The notes: generated by a model from the sequence alone, not told the origin. A stretch of DNA of 27,534 bases from Isotricha intestinalis (GCA_023807065.1 JAJJLU010000606.1:1-27534), one strand, 5' to 3'; shown: positions 1 to 9,958, counted from the first letter of the stretch. Program-made: numbers and translations.

Positions 1-42
1 CCCCAATCCCCAATCCCCCAATCCCCAATCCCCAATCCCCAA
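1..42. repeat. Telomeric repeat array, CCCCAAT type
   Basis: Six tandem units of CCCCAAT are visible: 1-7, 8-14, 15-22 (with one extra C), 23-29, 30-36 and a final partial unit 37-42. The array stops abruptly at GGATATTT, and A+T-rich sequence follows. C-rich repeats at the 5' end of the + strand are expected for a left chromosome end; the complementary G-strand is a TTGGGGA repeat running outward. The length is truncated by the window start, so the real telomere may be longer. The unit differs by one T from the Tetrahymena/Paramecium C4A2 repeat. Confidence 0.93.
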
Positions 43-425
43 GGATATTTTCATTTTTTATTTTTTAAAAATTATGATTTTTTATTTCTCTTAATAATCA
101 TAATTATTTATCTAATTTAAGTAATATTTTAATTTTTAATATAAAATATAATAATTTGAAATCATTATAAATATGAATATTTTCGTAACCGCAATCCAGA
201 ATCCCAAATCCCTATATATTTTTTTATTCAATTTTGAGTTAAAAAATGAGAATAAATGTTTAAATTAATTATATATGAATAAAGGAGTTAAATTAAAAAT
301 CTATTTATAAAATGTCAATAATTATATTAAATAATACATCAATTAATATTATATAAACAATTTCGAAACATTAAAATCTGACATGTAAATTTAATATTTA
401 AATCAAACAAAAAAATAAAATCAAA
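43..425. other. Subtelomeric spacer without a gene
   Basis: This is A+T-rich sequence with no convincing open frame on either strand. Its only notable content is a decayed block of telomere-like heptamers at 189-212. An A-rich leader (about 405-425) precedes the ATG at 426, as in the other genes of the window. Confidence 0.7.
189..212. repeat. Degenerate interstitial telomere-like heptamers
   Basis: Reading in 7-base steps gives CCGCAAT, CCAGAAT, CCCAAAT, CCC. Each unit differs from CCCCAAT by one or two substitutions and the 7-base phase is kept exactly. It is a C-rich island in an otherwise A+T-rich spacer about 150 bp inside the terminal array, and it has the same orientation as the real telomere. 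Confidence 0.65.
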
Positions 426-620
426 ATGGAAAAATATATTAAATTTTCATTAATAACATTATTTCTAATTTCATCTTTTAAATACACATATACAAAAGCA
501 TGTACCGAACAAGATATTACTAAAGATGAATGCAAGGCAAATTCAACATGTCAATGGGCAGCAAAGGGTACTTGCGCAGGAGCTACCGCATGCACCTCAT
601 TAACTGATGAATCTTCATAA
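426..620 (+). CDS. Short secreted Cys-rich ORF (possible 5' exon of a chimera)
   Basis: This encodes 64 residues. Residues 1-24 form a clear signal peptide: a basic start (MEKYIK), a hydrophobic core (FSLITLFLISSF) and a polar end near TKA. The mature part is about 40 residues with five cysteines spaced irregularly, including an NSTCQW stretch that contains an N-glycosylation sequon. I do not recognise the family. The frame ends at TAA 618-620, followed by a run of A. The same frame then continues for about 30 codons with sequence homologous to inositol-3-phosphate synthase (see 621-1900). So this may be a true small secreted protein, or the head of a broken fusion. An A-rich context precedes the ATG. 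Confidence 0.45.
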   Translation: MEKYIKFSLITLFLISSFKYTYTKACTEQDITKDECKANSTCQWAAKGTCAGATACTSLTDESS

Positions 621-1900
621 AAAAAAATAGTATGGGATACAAAAAGAGAAGAAGTTAAAGCAAATTATCATGGTAGTTTAATACAATGTGCAACAACATT
701 TGAGGACAAGATGATAAAGGAACAAATTATGTATCTCATTTAAAAACTTTATTACCAATGATAGATCCAAATTACTTAGTAATTTCAGGATGCGATATTT
801 CAAAATTAAATGTATATGAAGGATGTAGAAGAGCAAAAGTTTTAGAGCCAGTTATGTATAATCAAATTAAAATGAATTAGAAGCTATTGTTCCTTATCCA
901 GCAATATTTAAATTTCGTCGCTCCTAATCAAGAAACTAGAGCCAATAATGTAATTAAAGGAACTAAACAAGAACAAGTAGATGTTGTTAGAGCTAAGAGA
1001 ATTTAAAGAAAAAAATGGATAAATTTGTTGTATTTTGGAAAGTAAATACAAAAAATATTGTGAAGTAACTGAATATCATAAAACTGCAGATACTTTATTA
1101 GAAGCTATTAAAAAAGGAGAAAAAGAAATTAGTCCAAGTATATATATGCAGTTTCCTCAATTTTAGAACATTGTCCTTATGCAAAAGGTTCACCTCAAAA
1201 TGCATTAGTCCCTTGTGTAGTTGAATTAACTGAAAGAGAAAAAGTTGTTTTAATGGGAAATGAAATGAAAACTGGACAAACTAAATTAAAATCTGTAATG
1301 GCTGATTTTCTTATTTCTTCAGGATTAAAATTAACTGCTGTTGCTTCATATAACCGTTTAGGTAATAATGATGGAGCTAATTTAGATTATTATAATTGTT
1401 TTAGATGTAAAGAAATTTCAAAAGCATCTGTTATTGATGATATGGTAGGTTATAATCCAATTTTATACCCAAATAATGAACATTCAGAACACATAGTTGT
1501 TATAAAATATGTTCAAAGTGTTGGAGATTCAAAAAGAGCATTAGATGAATATGATTCAGTCATTTTTTGTGGAGGAAAAAATATTATTTCTATTCATAAC
1601 ATATGGGAAGTTAGTTTATTAGTTGCACCTTTAATGGTAGATATTGTAATTTTACTTGAATTATTTACTAGAGTCAAAATAAAAGATGAAAGGGATGAAA
1701 CTGTGAAAGACTTTGAAAATATGGTTGCTATTTATTCATTTATTAGTTTCTTATTTAATCCTAAAACTCCAAATGATACACCTGTTATTAATAGTTTATT
1801 CCAACAAAGAGCTTGTATGGAAAATGTTTTAAGAGCTACTAGAGGACTTCAACCTTTAAATAATATGCATTTGGAATGGAAATTACTTCATTATAAATAA
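621..1900 (+). pseudogene. INO1: Decayed, 5'-truncated myo-inositol-1-phosphate synthase
   Basis: INO1 converts glucose-6-phosphate to inositol-3-phosphate using NAD. The region aligns collinearly with the family from an ANYHGSL motif (about 660) through LPMIDPNYLV and GCDISKLN (about 750-810), RRAKVLEP, APNQETRANN (about 925), TADTLLEAIK (about 1085), GNEMKTGQTK (1256), NRLGNNDGAN (1354), VIKYVQSVGDSKRALDEY (1499) to LEWKL near the end. The reading frame changes seven times between about 713 and 1148 (near 713, 874, 911, 996, 1018, 1056 and 1148), each by one or two bases. From 1148 to the TAA at 1898-1900 it is intact. The N-terminal Rossmann segment with its glycine-rich NAD loop is missing and is replaced by the unrelated secreted ORF at 426. 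This could be a relic, or a poorly sequenced true gene near a telomere; the missing N-terminus favours a relic. Confidence 0.8.
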
Positions 1901-2106
1901 AAAAATATTATTTTTTCACAATAGAAATTTATGATGATTGTATTATTTTATCATTCAGTTTAATGTAATATTTCTATAAATAATTAAAAAATTTTAAAAA
2001 ATTATTTAAATTTTTAAATCTTAAAACAGAAACATGATAAAATTTAATTTAAAATTTAAAAAAAACACAAAAAAAAAAAAGACCCAAGAAAAAATAATAA
2101 AAATAA

Positions 2107-3111
2107 TTATTGTGTTTCTCCTTTAAAAGAAATAACATTAGTGATTAAATTTTGAATAATTTTTTCATTTTTAATCAATCTACTTTTAATACTTTTAATT
2201 TGCATTTGTTCATCTCTAATACTATCTTCTAATTCCAATAATTCATTTTGTAAAGGTAATAAAGTTTCATCACTTTTTTTAATTTCATCTTCATATTTAT
2301 CTTTATAACTTTTACTTTCATTAATCCAATTTAATAATTCTTTATTCATTCCATCAATATCATCTCCAATAAATTCAATAATTTTTCCTATAGGATTACA
2401 ATTTTTGGTTATTTCTTGAACATAATTTTTAATAGCATCTAAATCTACATTTGATATTATATTTTTTTTATCTTTCTTTTCATCCATTATATCATCATGT
2501 CTAAATATATGTTTATCTAATTTCATTCCTGTTCCACTCTTTAATTCTCCTCCTAAATTATCATGCTTATTAGTGTCAAAATCATCATTTTTCTCATTTT
2601 CTGATATTATACCTGTTGGTGCTTTTTTTTCTTTTTTTTCATTTTTTTCTACTTTTTTCGTACTTTCCTTTTTTTCATTTTTTTCATTTTTTTGTGTATC
2701 TTCTTTTTTTTTATTTTTATGATCTAAATATTTTTGAATAAATTTAGAATTGTCATTTCCATTGGTTGCAGCTTCATAAAATTTTTGAAGGAAATAATTG
2801 GTTTTATTTGGTTCTTCTCCTTTTAAAATATTTGAACATTTAATTTCAAAATTTTCATTTGTTACAATTTTTGTTATATCAATCACTTTTTGTAAAATTT
2901 CTAATTTATGTCTTGCATCACTTTCAAAAAATTTTACATCTTCTTCTTGAGATGTAAATAATCCTTTTGGAAATCCTGTTTTTTTCATCGTGTTCATTAT
3001 TATGTCATATATATATTTTGGAGGAGGCTTTTTTAATAATTTTTCATGCATTTTTGGCTTATCTATTAATTTACCAAATAATTCTCCTGTTTTTGACCAG
3101 TAATCTGACAT
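2107..3111 (-). CDS. IFT54: IFT54/TRAF3IP1-like intraflagellar transport protein
   Basis: This 334-residue protein belongs to IFT complex B, which carries cargo along ciliary microtubules. Residues about 5-128 match the N-terminal calponin-homology-like tubulin-binding domain of IFT54/MIP-T3: KLIDKPKMHEKLLKKPPPKY, then YDIIMNTMKKTGFPKGLF, DARHKLEILQKVIDI, and a GEEPNKTNYFLQ stretch that parallels the family GHEPERTN region. Residues about 133-170 are Lys/Glu low complexity. Residues about 225-330 hold a predicted coiled coil, which in the family binds IFT20. It is shorter than the animal proteins but has both conserved ends. The ATG is preceded by an A-run on the coding strand. It converges with the INO1 relic (206 bp apart) and diverges from the HP1-like gene. 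Confidence 0.85.
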   Translation of the reverse strand: MSDYWSKTGELFGKLIDKPKMHEKLLKKPPPKYIYDIIMNTMKKTGFPKGLFTSQEEDVKFFESDARHKLEILQKVIDITKIVTNENFEIKCSNILKGEEPNKTNYFLQKFYEAATNGNDNSKFIQKYLDHKNKKKEDTQKNEKNEKKESTKKVEKNEKKEKKAPTGIISENEKNDDFDTNKHDNLGGELKSGTGMKLDKHIFRHDDIMDEKKDKKNIISNVDLDAIKNYVQEITKNCNPIGKIIEFIGDDIDGMNKELLNWINESKSYKDKYEDEIKKSDETLLPLQNELLELEDSIRDEQMQIKSIKSRLIKNEKIIQNLITNVISFKGETQ

Positions 3112-3459
3112 TTTTTTTAATATGATTTTTTTTCAACGTTTTTTTACTTTTTATAAGAGATAAGTTATATTTTTTTGGGATATTTTATTGAATATTTTTA
3201 TTTTTTATTTTTTTTTTTTGGAATTTATTTTTTTTTTGATTTTGTTTTTAAAATGGAAAATTAATTTAACTTTTAATAAAGGAAAATAACTAGTTATCTT
3301 CCTTCTAATTTATGTGAAGATTCAATATTCAATAAAGATTCAAATGTTGCAAATGTTTGTATTTCCAATAAATTTAATTATATTATTAAAAATTAATATT
3401 GAAAAAAAATATTAATTGATTAAAAAGATAAAAAAATAAATTCTTGAATTTGAAAGTTA
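3112..3459. other. Divergent intergenic region between IFT54 and HP1-like genes
   Basis: This 348-bp spacer must hold the promoters of two divergent genes. It contains long T-runs (about 3200-3240) and A-runs (3400-3440) but no motif I recognise. A short minus-strand frame (3294-3377, 27 codons plus TAA) has protein-like composition but no ATG or splice acceptor. Confidence 0.5.
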
Positions 3460-3954
3460 ATGGATGAATATGAAGTGGAGAAAATAATAGATAAAAGATA
3501 TATAAATGGGAAATTAGAATATAAAATAAAATGGGTAGGTTACCCAATGTCAGAATGTACATGGGAACCAGTAAGAAATTTAGCAAATGTAAAACCAATG
3601 ATAAAAGAATTTGAAAACTCTTCATTTGAAATGAATGATAAACAAAATAAATTAACTGACTATTATTTAATTGGGAAAAAAAGAGAAAATAATAATGATT
3701 CTTCTTTTGATGATGAAATTTATCAAAAAAATGAATATAGAAATAAAAAACCTGATCGTAAGAAAATATTTTATATTAATGATAAATATAAAAGTATTTA
3801 TACAATTAAAAAAAAAAATTCTCAATTAATGGCTGTTGTTGTTGTTGAAGAAAATGGGATTTTAAATAAAATTACTATACCTACACAAAAATTAAGAAAA
3901 TTAAATCCTGATATTTTAATTGATTTTTATGAAGAAAGAATTAAATTTTCATAA
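3460..3954 (+). CDS. HP1-like chromodomain/chromoshadow protein
   Basis: This is a 164-residue heterochromatin protein 1 type factor that would read methylated histone H3 in the nucleus. The chromodomain spans residues 3-52: EYEVEKIIDKR, IKWVGY and CTWEP are canonical. The aromatic cage residues Tyr4, Trp25 and Tyr28 are all present, so methyl-lysine binding is expected. A Lys/Asn-rich hinge follows. Residues about 100-164 look like a chromoshadow domain, ending in DFYEERIKF, which matches the family's terminal FYEERL helix used for dimerisation. The size and two-domain order are typical of HP1. In ciliates such proteins act in heterochromatin and DNA elimination; that role here is inference. 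Confidence 0.88.
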   Translation: MDEYEVEKIIDKRYINGKLEYKIKWVGYPMSECTWEPVRNLANVKPMIKEFENSSFEMNDKQNKLTDYYLIGKKRENNNDSSFDDEIYQKNEYRNKKPDRKKIFYINDKYKSIYTIKKKNSQLMAVVVVEENGILNKITIPTQKLRKLNPDILIDFYEERIKFS

Positions 3955-4227
3955 ATATTTGGTGTTTAAAATATAAATTTTTTTTAACTTAGTAAAAGAA
4001 TTCATTAGAATAATTATCCAAACACTTTATTGTTTAAAGTTTTTTAATATTTTAATATTCTTTTTCTTATTAAAAGTAAAGATTAAAATATATATATATT
4101 GAAAAAAAATATATTTTTAGCAACAGTATTTTAAAAATTATAAATATATATATTTAAATTAAATACCTTTATGTTAAATTAGATAAATTAGATATACGAA
4201 AAAAAAAAAAATTTTTTTTTTATAAAA

Positions 4228-5931
4228 ATGAAAAATGATGATAAAACACAAAAATTTGAAAGTCAAAAGTCAGAAAGTGAAGATTATGGAAATGAATCTC
4301 CAAAAATAGAAAAAGATAATTATGAAGAGCCTCAATATCTTCCAAATATAATATCTCAAAATTCATTAAATTACAACTTAGAAAAACCATGGAAAAATAT
4401 AGAAAAACAAAAAATAAAATCAAAAGGAACTGAATTATTTATAGGAAATTTAAATATAGAAACAAGAGAAGAAGAATTATATGAATTATTTAAAAAATAC
4501 GGAGAAATAATAGATGTAAGAATAAAAAATAATATATAAAACATTTATTTTTAGATAAGAATACATAAAAATGATCAAACTAAAAAATGTTATGGATTTG
4601 TTCGTTTTACAAATAAAGATTCAACTCAAAAAGGAACAGAATTAAATTTATCGATGTTTAAAGGAAGGAAAATAAAAGTAACAAAAAGCAATGAAAATTC
4701 AACATTATTTATAGGAAATATAAGGAAAACATGGTCAAAAAGTGAAATAGAAGCAAAAGTAAGAAGAATATTTCATAATGTTTCACATATTGAATATTTT
4801 CAAGATCCAAATAATATAAATAAAAATCGTGGTTTTTGTTTTGCTGTTTTTAATAATAGAAATGAAGCTGTTAAAGCTTTAAATTATGTAAATAATAAAA
4901 ATGGAATTAATATTGATGGTATTCCTGTCACTTGTGATTGGGCTGATGTTATGGATGACGATGATTCTAATAGTAAACAAATTTTTTTAAGTGGTTTAAA
5001 TAATAATGTTGATGAAAACGATTTAAAAAATTTATTCTCTCTTTATGGAAATGTGGTTAATGTTGTTCTCAGTAAAAATCACACTAATTCTAAAAGAAAA
5101 GATTTAGCTTTTATTACTTTTGAAAATCATGAACAAGCTATTAATGCTGTTAAAATGTTTTTAAATGATAAAAATTTAAATGGGAATGATAATATTATTA
5201 AATGCTTTCATATTGAAAATGAACCTAATTTAATTCATAAAATTAATATTTCACTTGCTTTTAGTCAACAATCAATTCAAACAAAAAAAAAAATTAAAGA
5301 TAGTAGAAAAAAAATTAATCAAATTAAAAAAAATGAAAGTAAAAATAATCATAATAATAATAATAGTAATAATAATAATAATATAAATAATAAAGAAGAA
5401 AATATAATATTAAATAATAATAAAGTGAATAACAATCAAAATAATAATTTAAATTTAACAACTTTATTATCAAATTTACAAAATCAATTAGTAACTCAAA
5501 ATATAATGAATATAAATTCTTTAACTCCAAATCAATTAGTTGCAATGACAAATTTAATAAATATATTTAAAGAAAATCCAAATATTTTACAAACTGTGGC
5601 AAATATTGGAAATAATATAAATAATAATTCAAATGAAATAAAAGAAAATTCTTTTAAACAAAATAATAATTATTTGAATAAAAAAAGAAGAAATAATAAT
5701 GCTCATAATCAAGATAATAATCTTAATTCTTCTTATAATGTTTTAAATAATAGAAATTTTAATAATAATCAAATTAATGGTAATTTCCCAAAATATTTTC
5801 CCAATAATCAAATGAATACTTTCCAAAATTTAAATCACTTAAATAATCAATTAAATTTTCCTTTAACAAATTTAGATTATCAAAATATGCATTCTACAGA
5901 TAATAATCTTAATAATTTCCAAAATAATTAA
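4228..5931 (+). CDS. Three-RRM protein, hnRNP R/Q (SYNCRIP)-like
   Basis: Two exons (4228-4515 and 4555-5931) encode 554 residues. RRM1 is at about residues 68-144: RNP2 is LFIGNL, and RNP1 CYGFVRFT is restored only by removing the 39-nt intron that splits the domain. RRM2 is at about 145-228 (LFIGNI; RNP1 NRGFCFAVF) and RRM3 at about 237-325 (IFLSGL; RNP1 KDLAFITF). The order, the CDWADVMDD segment after RRM2 (compare VEWADPIED) and the RRM spacing match the hnRNP R/Q/SYNCRIP group, which acts in mRNA processing, transport and stability. The C-terminal 220 or so residues are Asn-rich low complexity. The acidic, charged N-terminus is not conserved. The start ATG follows an AT-rich leader at 4198-4227. 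Confidence 0.87.
4516..4554 (+). other. Intron, 39 nt, in RRM gene
   Basis: It begins GTAAGAATA and ends TTTTTAG, in phase 0. Removing it joins GEIID to IRIHKND and completes RRM1. If retained, it gives an in-frame TAA at 4537-4539. Confidence 0.92.
5340..5440 (+). repeat. AAT trinucleotide-rich tract (poly-Asn)
   Basis: An imperfect AAT run codes for an Asn-rich linker in the RRM protein. It is one of several such tracts in the window and reflects A+T bias acting on disordered regions. Confidence 0.8.
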
Positions 5932-6214
5932 TTAGTAGTTTTTATTTTTATTCCAAGAATTATATCCTATTATTTTAACTTTTTTTAAATTTATATTTCC
6001 TTATAATTTTAAACTTTTTCCTCCTTTTTTTTGTGTTTTCATTAATTCAAAATTAATTTATACCATTATTTTGTATTTTATATTTTTTTATTTTATTATA
6101 ATTATTTTAATTTCTTTTCAACATTATATTTTAAAAAAATTAATTAAGAAAATATAATAAAAAAAAAAATTGGAAAAAATTACCTGATAAACTTTTAAAA
6201 AAATCTAATAAAAA

Positions 6215-9200
6215 ATGAGTGAAAATTCGAAAAATGAAAATATAAACTTAGAAAAAAATACATTTCCCATATCTTTAAAAATAACAGAATTTGATAAAAC
6301 AAAAAAACGTCCAATTCCCCATGATGTATCATTAGACATTCACACAGAAGAGAAGAGTGTTTTTTCAATAGAAATAATAGTAATTCCATTAATATATTAT
6401 AATCCAGATGATAAAAAGCAATATTCATGGGAAGTGAGAAAAACTTATAAATCATTTAGAAATTTATTAGATTTCATAGAAGAACTTCTTCCAACAAAAA
6501 ATCATTATTTATCTAAGAAAAAAAATAAGAAAAATTTAAATGAAATTCGTAAAAAAAAAGAAGAAACATTACCTTTAAATTATAAGGAGAAATTTTATAG
6601 AATATATAAAATGAATTTTTCAAAAATGAGACAAATACCTAAAATAGAATTAACAAATTTTATAGAAATGATAATCAATTCATTTTTATATACATATTAT
6701 ACAATAAAAGAATTTTTTGAAATATCAAATCATTCATTTTTAACATATAATAATGGTTTAAAGCCAAAAGAAGGAGAAATGTTAAAACAAGCAGAATATG
6801 CAATATGTCAAAAAACATTAATTGATATTTGTCATTGTACAAAAAAAATTTGTTGTGCTGGAAGAAAGAGATATTGGTTCTTATTAAGAACTGATATGAT
6901 TTGTTATTTAGATTCTTCAAGTTCAAAAATAGGAAAGGGCGCTTTTTGGTTTGATCAAGTCACTAAAATTAAAAAAAGTAAAAATATGATTATTTTAAAA
7001 AATTCTATTCATAAATTAAAATTATTCTTCCAAGAAGAATTTCAAAGAGATTTATGGTTTAATGAAATTAATTGGAGAGTTGAAAAAATTATTAATAATT
7101 ATCAAGGTAATATTTTCCATAGTTTTGTATTAGAAAAACAAAAATGTAAATGTGATTTATTTGTTGATGCAAAAGATTATTTTTTAGATTTAAAAAATAA
7201 ATTATTAAAAGCAAGGGAATGTGTTTATATAACTGATTGGTGGTTAAGTCCAGAATTATTTTTACAAAGACCAGTCAATTTAAATACTTATAAAAATTTA
7301 AACACAGGAGAATCAATAAATTTATCAAATGAAAATATATCTAGATTATGTGATATATTAAAAAAAATAGCAGAAAAAGGAGTTAAAGTATATATATTAA
7401 TATATAAGGAAGTATCCTTAGCTTTAAATTTAAATTCAAAACATTCTAAAACTTTTTTAATAAATTTACATCCAAATATAAAAGTAACACGTCATCCTCA
7501 AAAAAGTATTGATTTGCTTTGGTCACATCATGAAAAATTAGTAATAATAGATCAACAATATGCATATATAGGAGGATTAGATTTATGTTGGGGAAGATAT
7601 GATAATAATAATCATCCAATAATTGAGCCTAATAATATTGATAATATATATTATTATCCTGGTATCGATTATAATAATGCAAGAATAAGAGATTTTGAAA
7701 ATGTAAATAATTATTTAAAAGAAAGTATTAATAGAAATATGGTAAAAATGCCTTGGCATGATATTCACTCTTGTATTCAAGGACCTGCAGTTTTAGATGT
7801 TTCTAGACATTTTGTAGAAAGGTGGAATTATAGTAAAAGTAATGAAAATAGTGAAGGAATTACTAATATTAAAACTGTTTATACTAGGAGAGTTAGTATT
7901 GGAACTAATTTTTTTAAAGGTTTTCTTGGAAATGCTATTCAAAAAGTTATTGAAAAAGAAAATAATATTAATCACGAAGAAAATAATAAAGAAGATGAAA
8001 ATAATAAAAATATTAATTTTAGGAAAGAAAATGTTAAGGATGGTAATTACAATAATGAAAAGGAAAATTCAAATAATGGGGCTTTTAATAATTATAGGAA
8101 TTTAAATAGTAGTAATAATAATTTTAATAATAATAATTTTGGAGATAAAGAAACGAATAATATAAATGAAATTAATATTAGTAATGGAAATATTTCTTTT
8201 AGAGCTGAAAGTAATAATAATAGAACTACAAAAATTTCTACAAGTAAAAGACAATTAAAAGATAATATTTCTAATAGTAATATTAATAATAATAATATTG
8301 AAGTAAAAAATTCAAAATCTTCACTTTTTATAAATGATTTAAAAGATAATTTAAAAAATTTAAATAGTAGTTATCGTAATAATAGTAAACCAAATAAAAT
8401 AAAATTAAATTTATGGGAGAAAGTAAATAGAAAAAGAGAAAAAAGATTGAATAATGGATTAGATGATAATTTTGATAAAGAAACAAAAAGAATTAAAAAT
8501 ATTTATAAGAAAGAAAAAAAAGAAACAAAAGAAACAAATGGAAATTCAGAAATAACAAATAATACAAATTCAAATATGTTAGAATTAAATTATACAAATA
8601 ATCATCAAAATTTAATAGAAATAGATGAAAATAAAAGAAATGAAGAAGCAAATTTTGATTTTGTAAGAAAATTTTCAAAAAAAGAAAGTAGTGATTCTTT
8701 ATCAGTGAATTCAAAAAATGAGAAAAAAGAGAAAAAGAAGAAAACAGATTATTATGAATTATTAAAAAACGGATTTAAAAAGCAATTAAGAAATTTTAAA
8801 ATATTTAAATCAAATGATGAAGAATCTACCATAATAAATAATATAAATTTACAAAGTTATCAAATAGAATTTAAAGAATCAGAAATAAAAATGTCATGTC
8901 AATGTTTAAGATCATTAAGTTATTGGTCAGGAGGATTAAATAAAACAGAAACTTCAATACTAAATGCATATTATCATTTAATAGAAAAAAGTGAACATTA
9001 TATTTATATAGAAAATCAATTTTTTATATCTAAAAGTTTTACTGATGAAGAATATCAAGAAATGGGTTCTTCAGTATCAAATTTAATAATAAATGAAATT
9101 GCTTTAAAAATAAGAGAAAGAATAATTAAAGCACATCGCGAAAAAAAAAAATTTAGAGTTATTATATTTATTCCTTTATTACCTGGTTTTGCAGGAAATG

Positions 9201-9958
9201 TTCAAGAATCAAGTACATTACAAATAATATTAAAATTTACATATAAAGCAATTTCAAGAAATAATGGTTTAAGTTTAATAGAAAAATTAAGAGAATTACT
9301 TGATGAAAAAGATCCAAATTTATTTAGGAAATATATAGCTTTTTTTTCTTTAAGAAATCATGATAAGTTAAATGGTATTCCTGTAACAGAATTAATATAT
9401 ATTCATTCTAAATTAATGATTATTGATGATAAATATGTAATTATGGGAAGTGCTAATATAAATGATAGATCAATGATTGGTGATAGAGATTCTGAATTTG
9501 ATGTTTTATTAAAAGATGAAAATGAAAGTGAAAATTATAATTCAATTATTAATGGTGAAAATTTTAAAGCTTCTATTTTTGCTAAAAAATTAAGAATAAA
9601 TTTATGGAAAGAACATTTAGGAATTGATAATGAGAATGAAAGTTTACATTTATTAAATGATCCTTTAAGTGATGAAGTTTGGGATTTAATAAATAATACA
9701 GCTAAAATTAATACTGAAACTTATAGAAATATTTTTAATTGTTATCCTGATGATAAATTTGCTTATTTTAAAGATATTCCTAATAGGAAAGATTATACGG
9801 AACAAGATTTAGTAAAATTAATTGAAAATTATAATTTATATAAAAATAATATTAAAGGGCATATTGTGGAATTTCCTTTAGAGTTTTTAAGTAAAGAAAT
9901 TTTAGAAAGAAATTTTTTTTCAGCTGAAATATTTGTTCCCATTAAAAATTTTGTTTAA
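6215..9958 (+). CDS. PX-PH phospholipase D
   Basis: This 1247-residue enzyme hydrolyses phosphatidylcholine to phosphatidic acid at membranes. Domains in order: a PX-like region (about 15-170, with RKTYKSFRNLLDF), a PH region (about 190-290, with KRYWFLLRTD and the terminal Trp in RDLWFNEI), PLD half 1 with the HKD motif H439-E-K441-x4-D446 followed by GGLDLCWGRYD, a long Asn/Lys/Glu-rich linker (about 600-880), and PLD half 2 with IENQFF and HKD motif H1064-S-K1066-x4-D1071 followed by GSANINDRSM. Both catalytic HKD triads are complete, so activity is expected. This architecture matches eukaryotic PLD1/PLD2, plant PLD-zeta and yeast Spo14. The linker is much longer than in the animal enzymes. 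No intron is needed. The next gene begins 104 bp downstream on the same strand. Confidence 0.93.
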   Translation: MSENSKNENINLEKNTFPISLKITEFDKTKKRPIPHDVSLDIHTEEKSVFSIEIIVIPLIYYNPDDKKQYSWEVRKTYKSFRNLLDFIEELLPTKNHYLSKKKNKKNLNEIRKKKEETLPLNYKEKFYRIYKMNFSKMRQIPKIELTNFIEMIINSFLYTYYTIKEFFEISNHSFLTYNNGLKPKEGEMLKQAEYAICQKTLIDICHCTKKICCAGRKRYWFLLRTDMICYLDSSSSKIGKGAFWFDQVTKIKKSKNMIILKNSIHKLKLFFQEEFQRDLWFNEINWRVEKIINNYQGNIFHSFVLEKQKCKCDLFVDAKDYFLDLKNKLLKARECVYITDWWLSPELFLQRPVNLNTYKNLNTGESINLSNENISRLCDILKKIAEKGVKVYILIYKEVSLALNLNSKHSKTFLINLHPNIKVTRHPQKSIDLLWSHHEKLVIIDQQYAYIGGLDLCWGRYDNNNHPIIEPNNIDNIYYYPGIDYNNARIRDFENVNNYLKESINRNMVKMPWHDIHSCIQGPAVLDVSRHFVERWNYSKSNENSEGITNIKTVYTRRVSIGTNFFKGFLGNAIQKVIEKENNINHEENNKEDENNKNINFRKENVKDGNYNNEKENSNNGAFNNYRNLNSSNNNFNNNNFGDKETNNINEINISNGNISFRAESNNNRTTKISTSKRQLKDNISNSNINNNNIEVKNSKSSLFINDLKDNLKNLNSSYRNNSKPNKIKLNLWEKVNRKREKRLNNGLDDNFDKETKRIKNIYKKEKKETKETNGNSEITNNTNSNMLELNYTNNHQNLIEIDENKRNEEANFDFVRKFSKKESSDSLSVNSKNEKKEKKKKTDYYELLKNGFKKQLRNFKIFKSNDEESTIINNINLQSYQIEFKESEIKMSCQCLRSLSYWSGGLNKTETSILNAYYHLIEKSEHYIYIENQFFISKSFTDEEYQEMGSSVSNLIINEIALKIRERIIKAHREKKKFRVIIFIPLLPGFAGNVQESSTLQIILKFTYKAISRNNGLSLIEKLRELLDEKDPNLFRKYIAFFSLRNHDKLNGIPVTELIYIHSKLMIIDDKYVIMGSANINDRSMIGDRDSEFDVLLKDENESENYNSIINGENFKASIFAKKLRINLWKEHLGIDNENESLHLLNDPLSDEVWDLINNTAKINTETYRNIFNCYPDDKFAYFKDIPNRKDYTEQDLVKLIENYNLYKNNIKGHIVEFPLEFLSKEILERNFFSAEIFVPIKNFV

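Noticed and set aside
621..1150. Reading TAA/TAG as Gln to rescue the INO1 region
   Set aside because: The breaks are changes of frame and not only stops, and TAA is used as the normal terminator in all other genes here, so reassignment does not repair the protein.
7793..8105. Extra frames inside the phospholipase D linker
   Set aside because: They overlap a long gene with both catalytic motifs and are by-products of its low-complexity linker.
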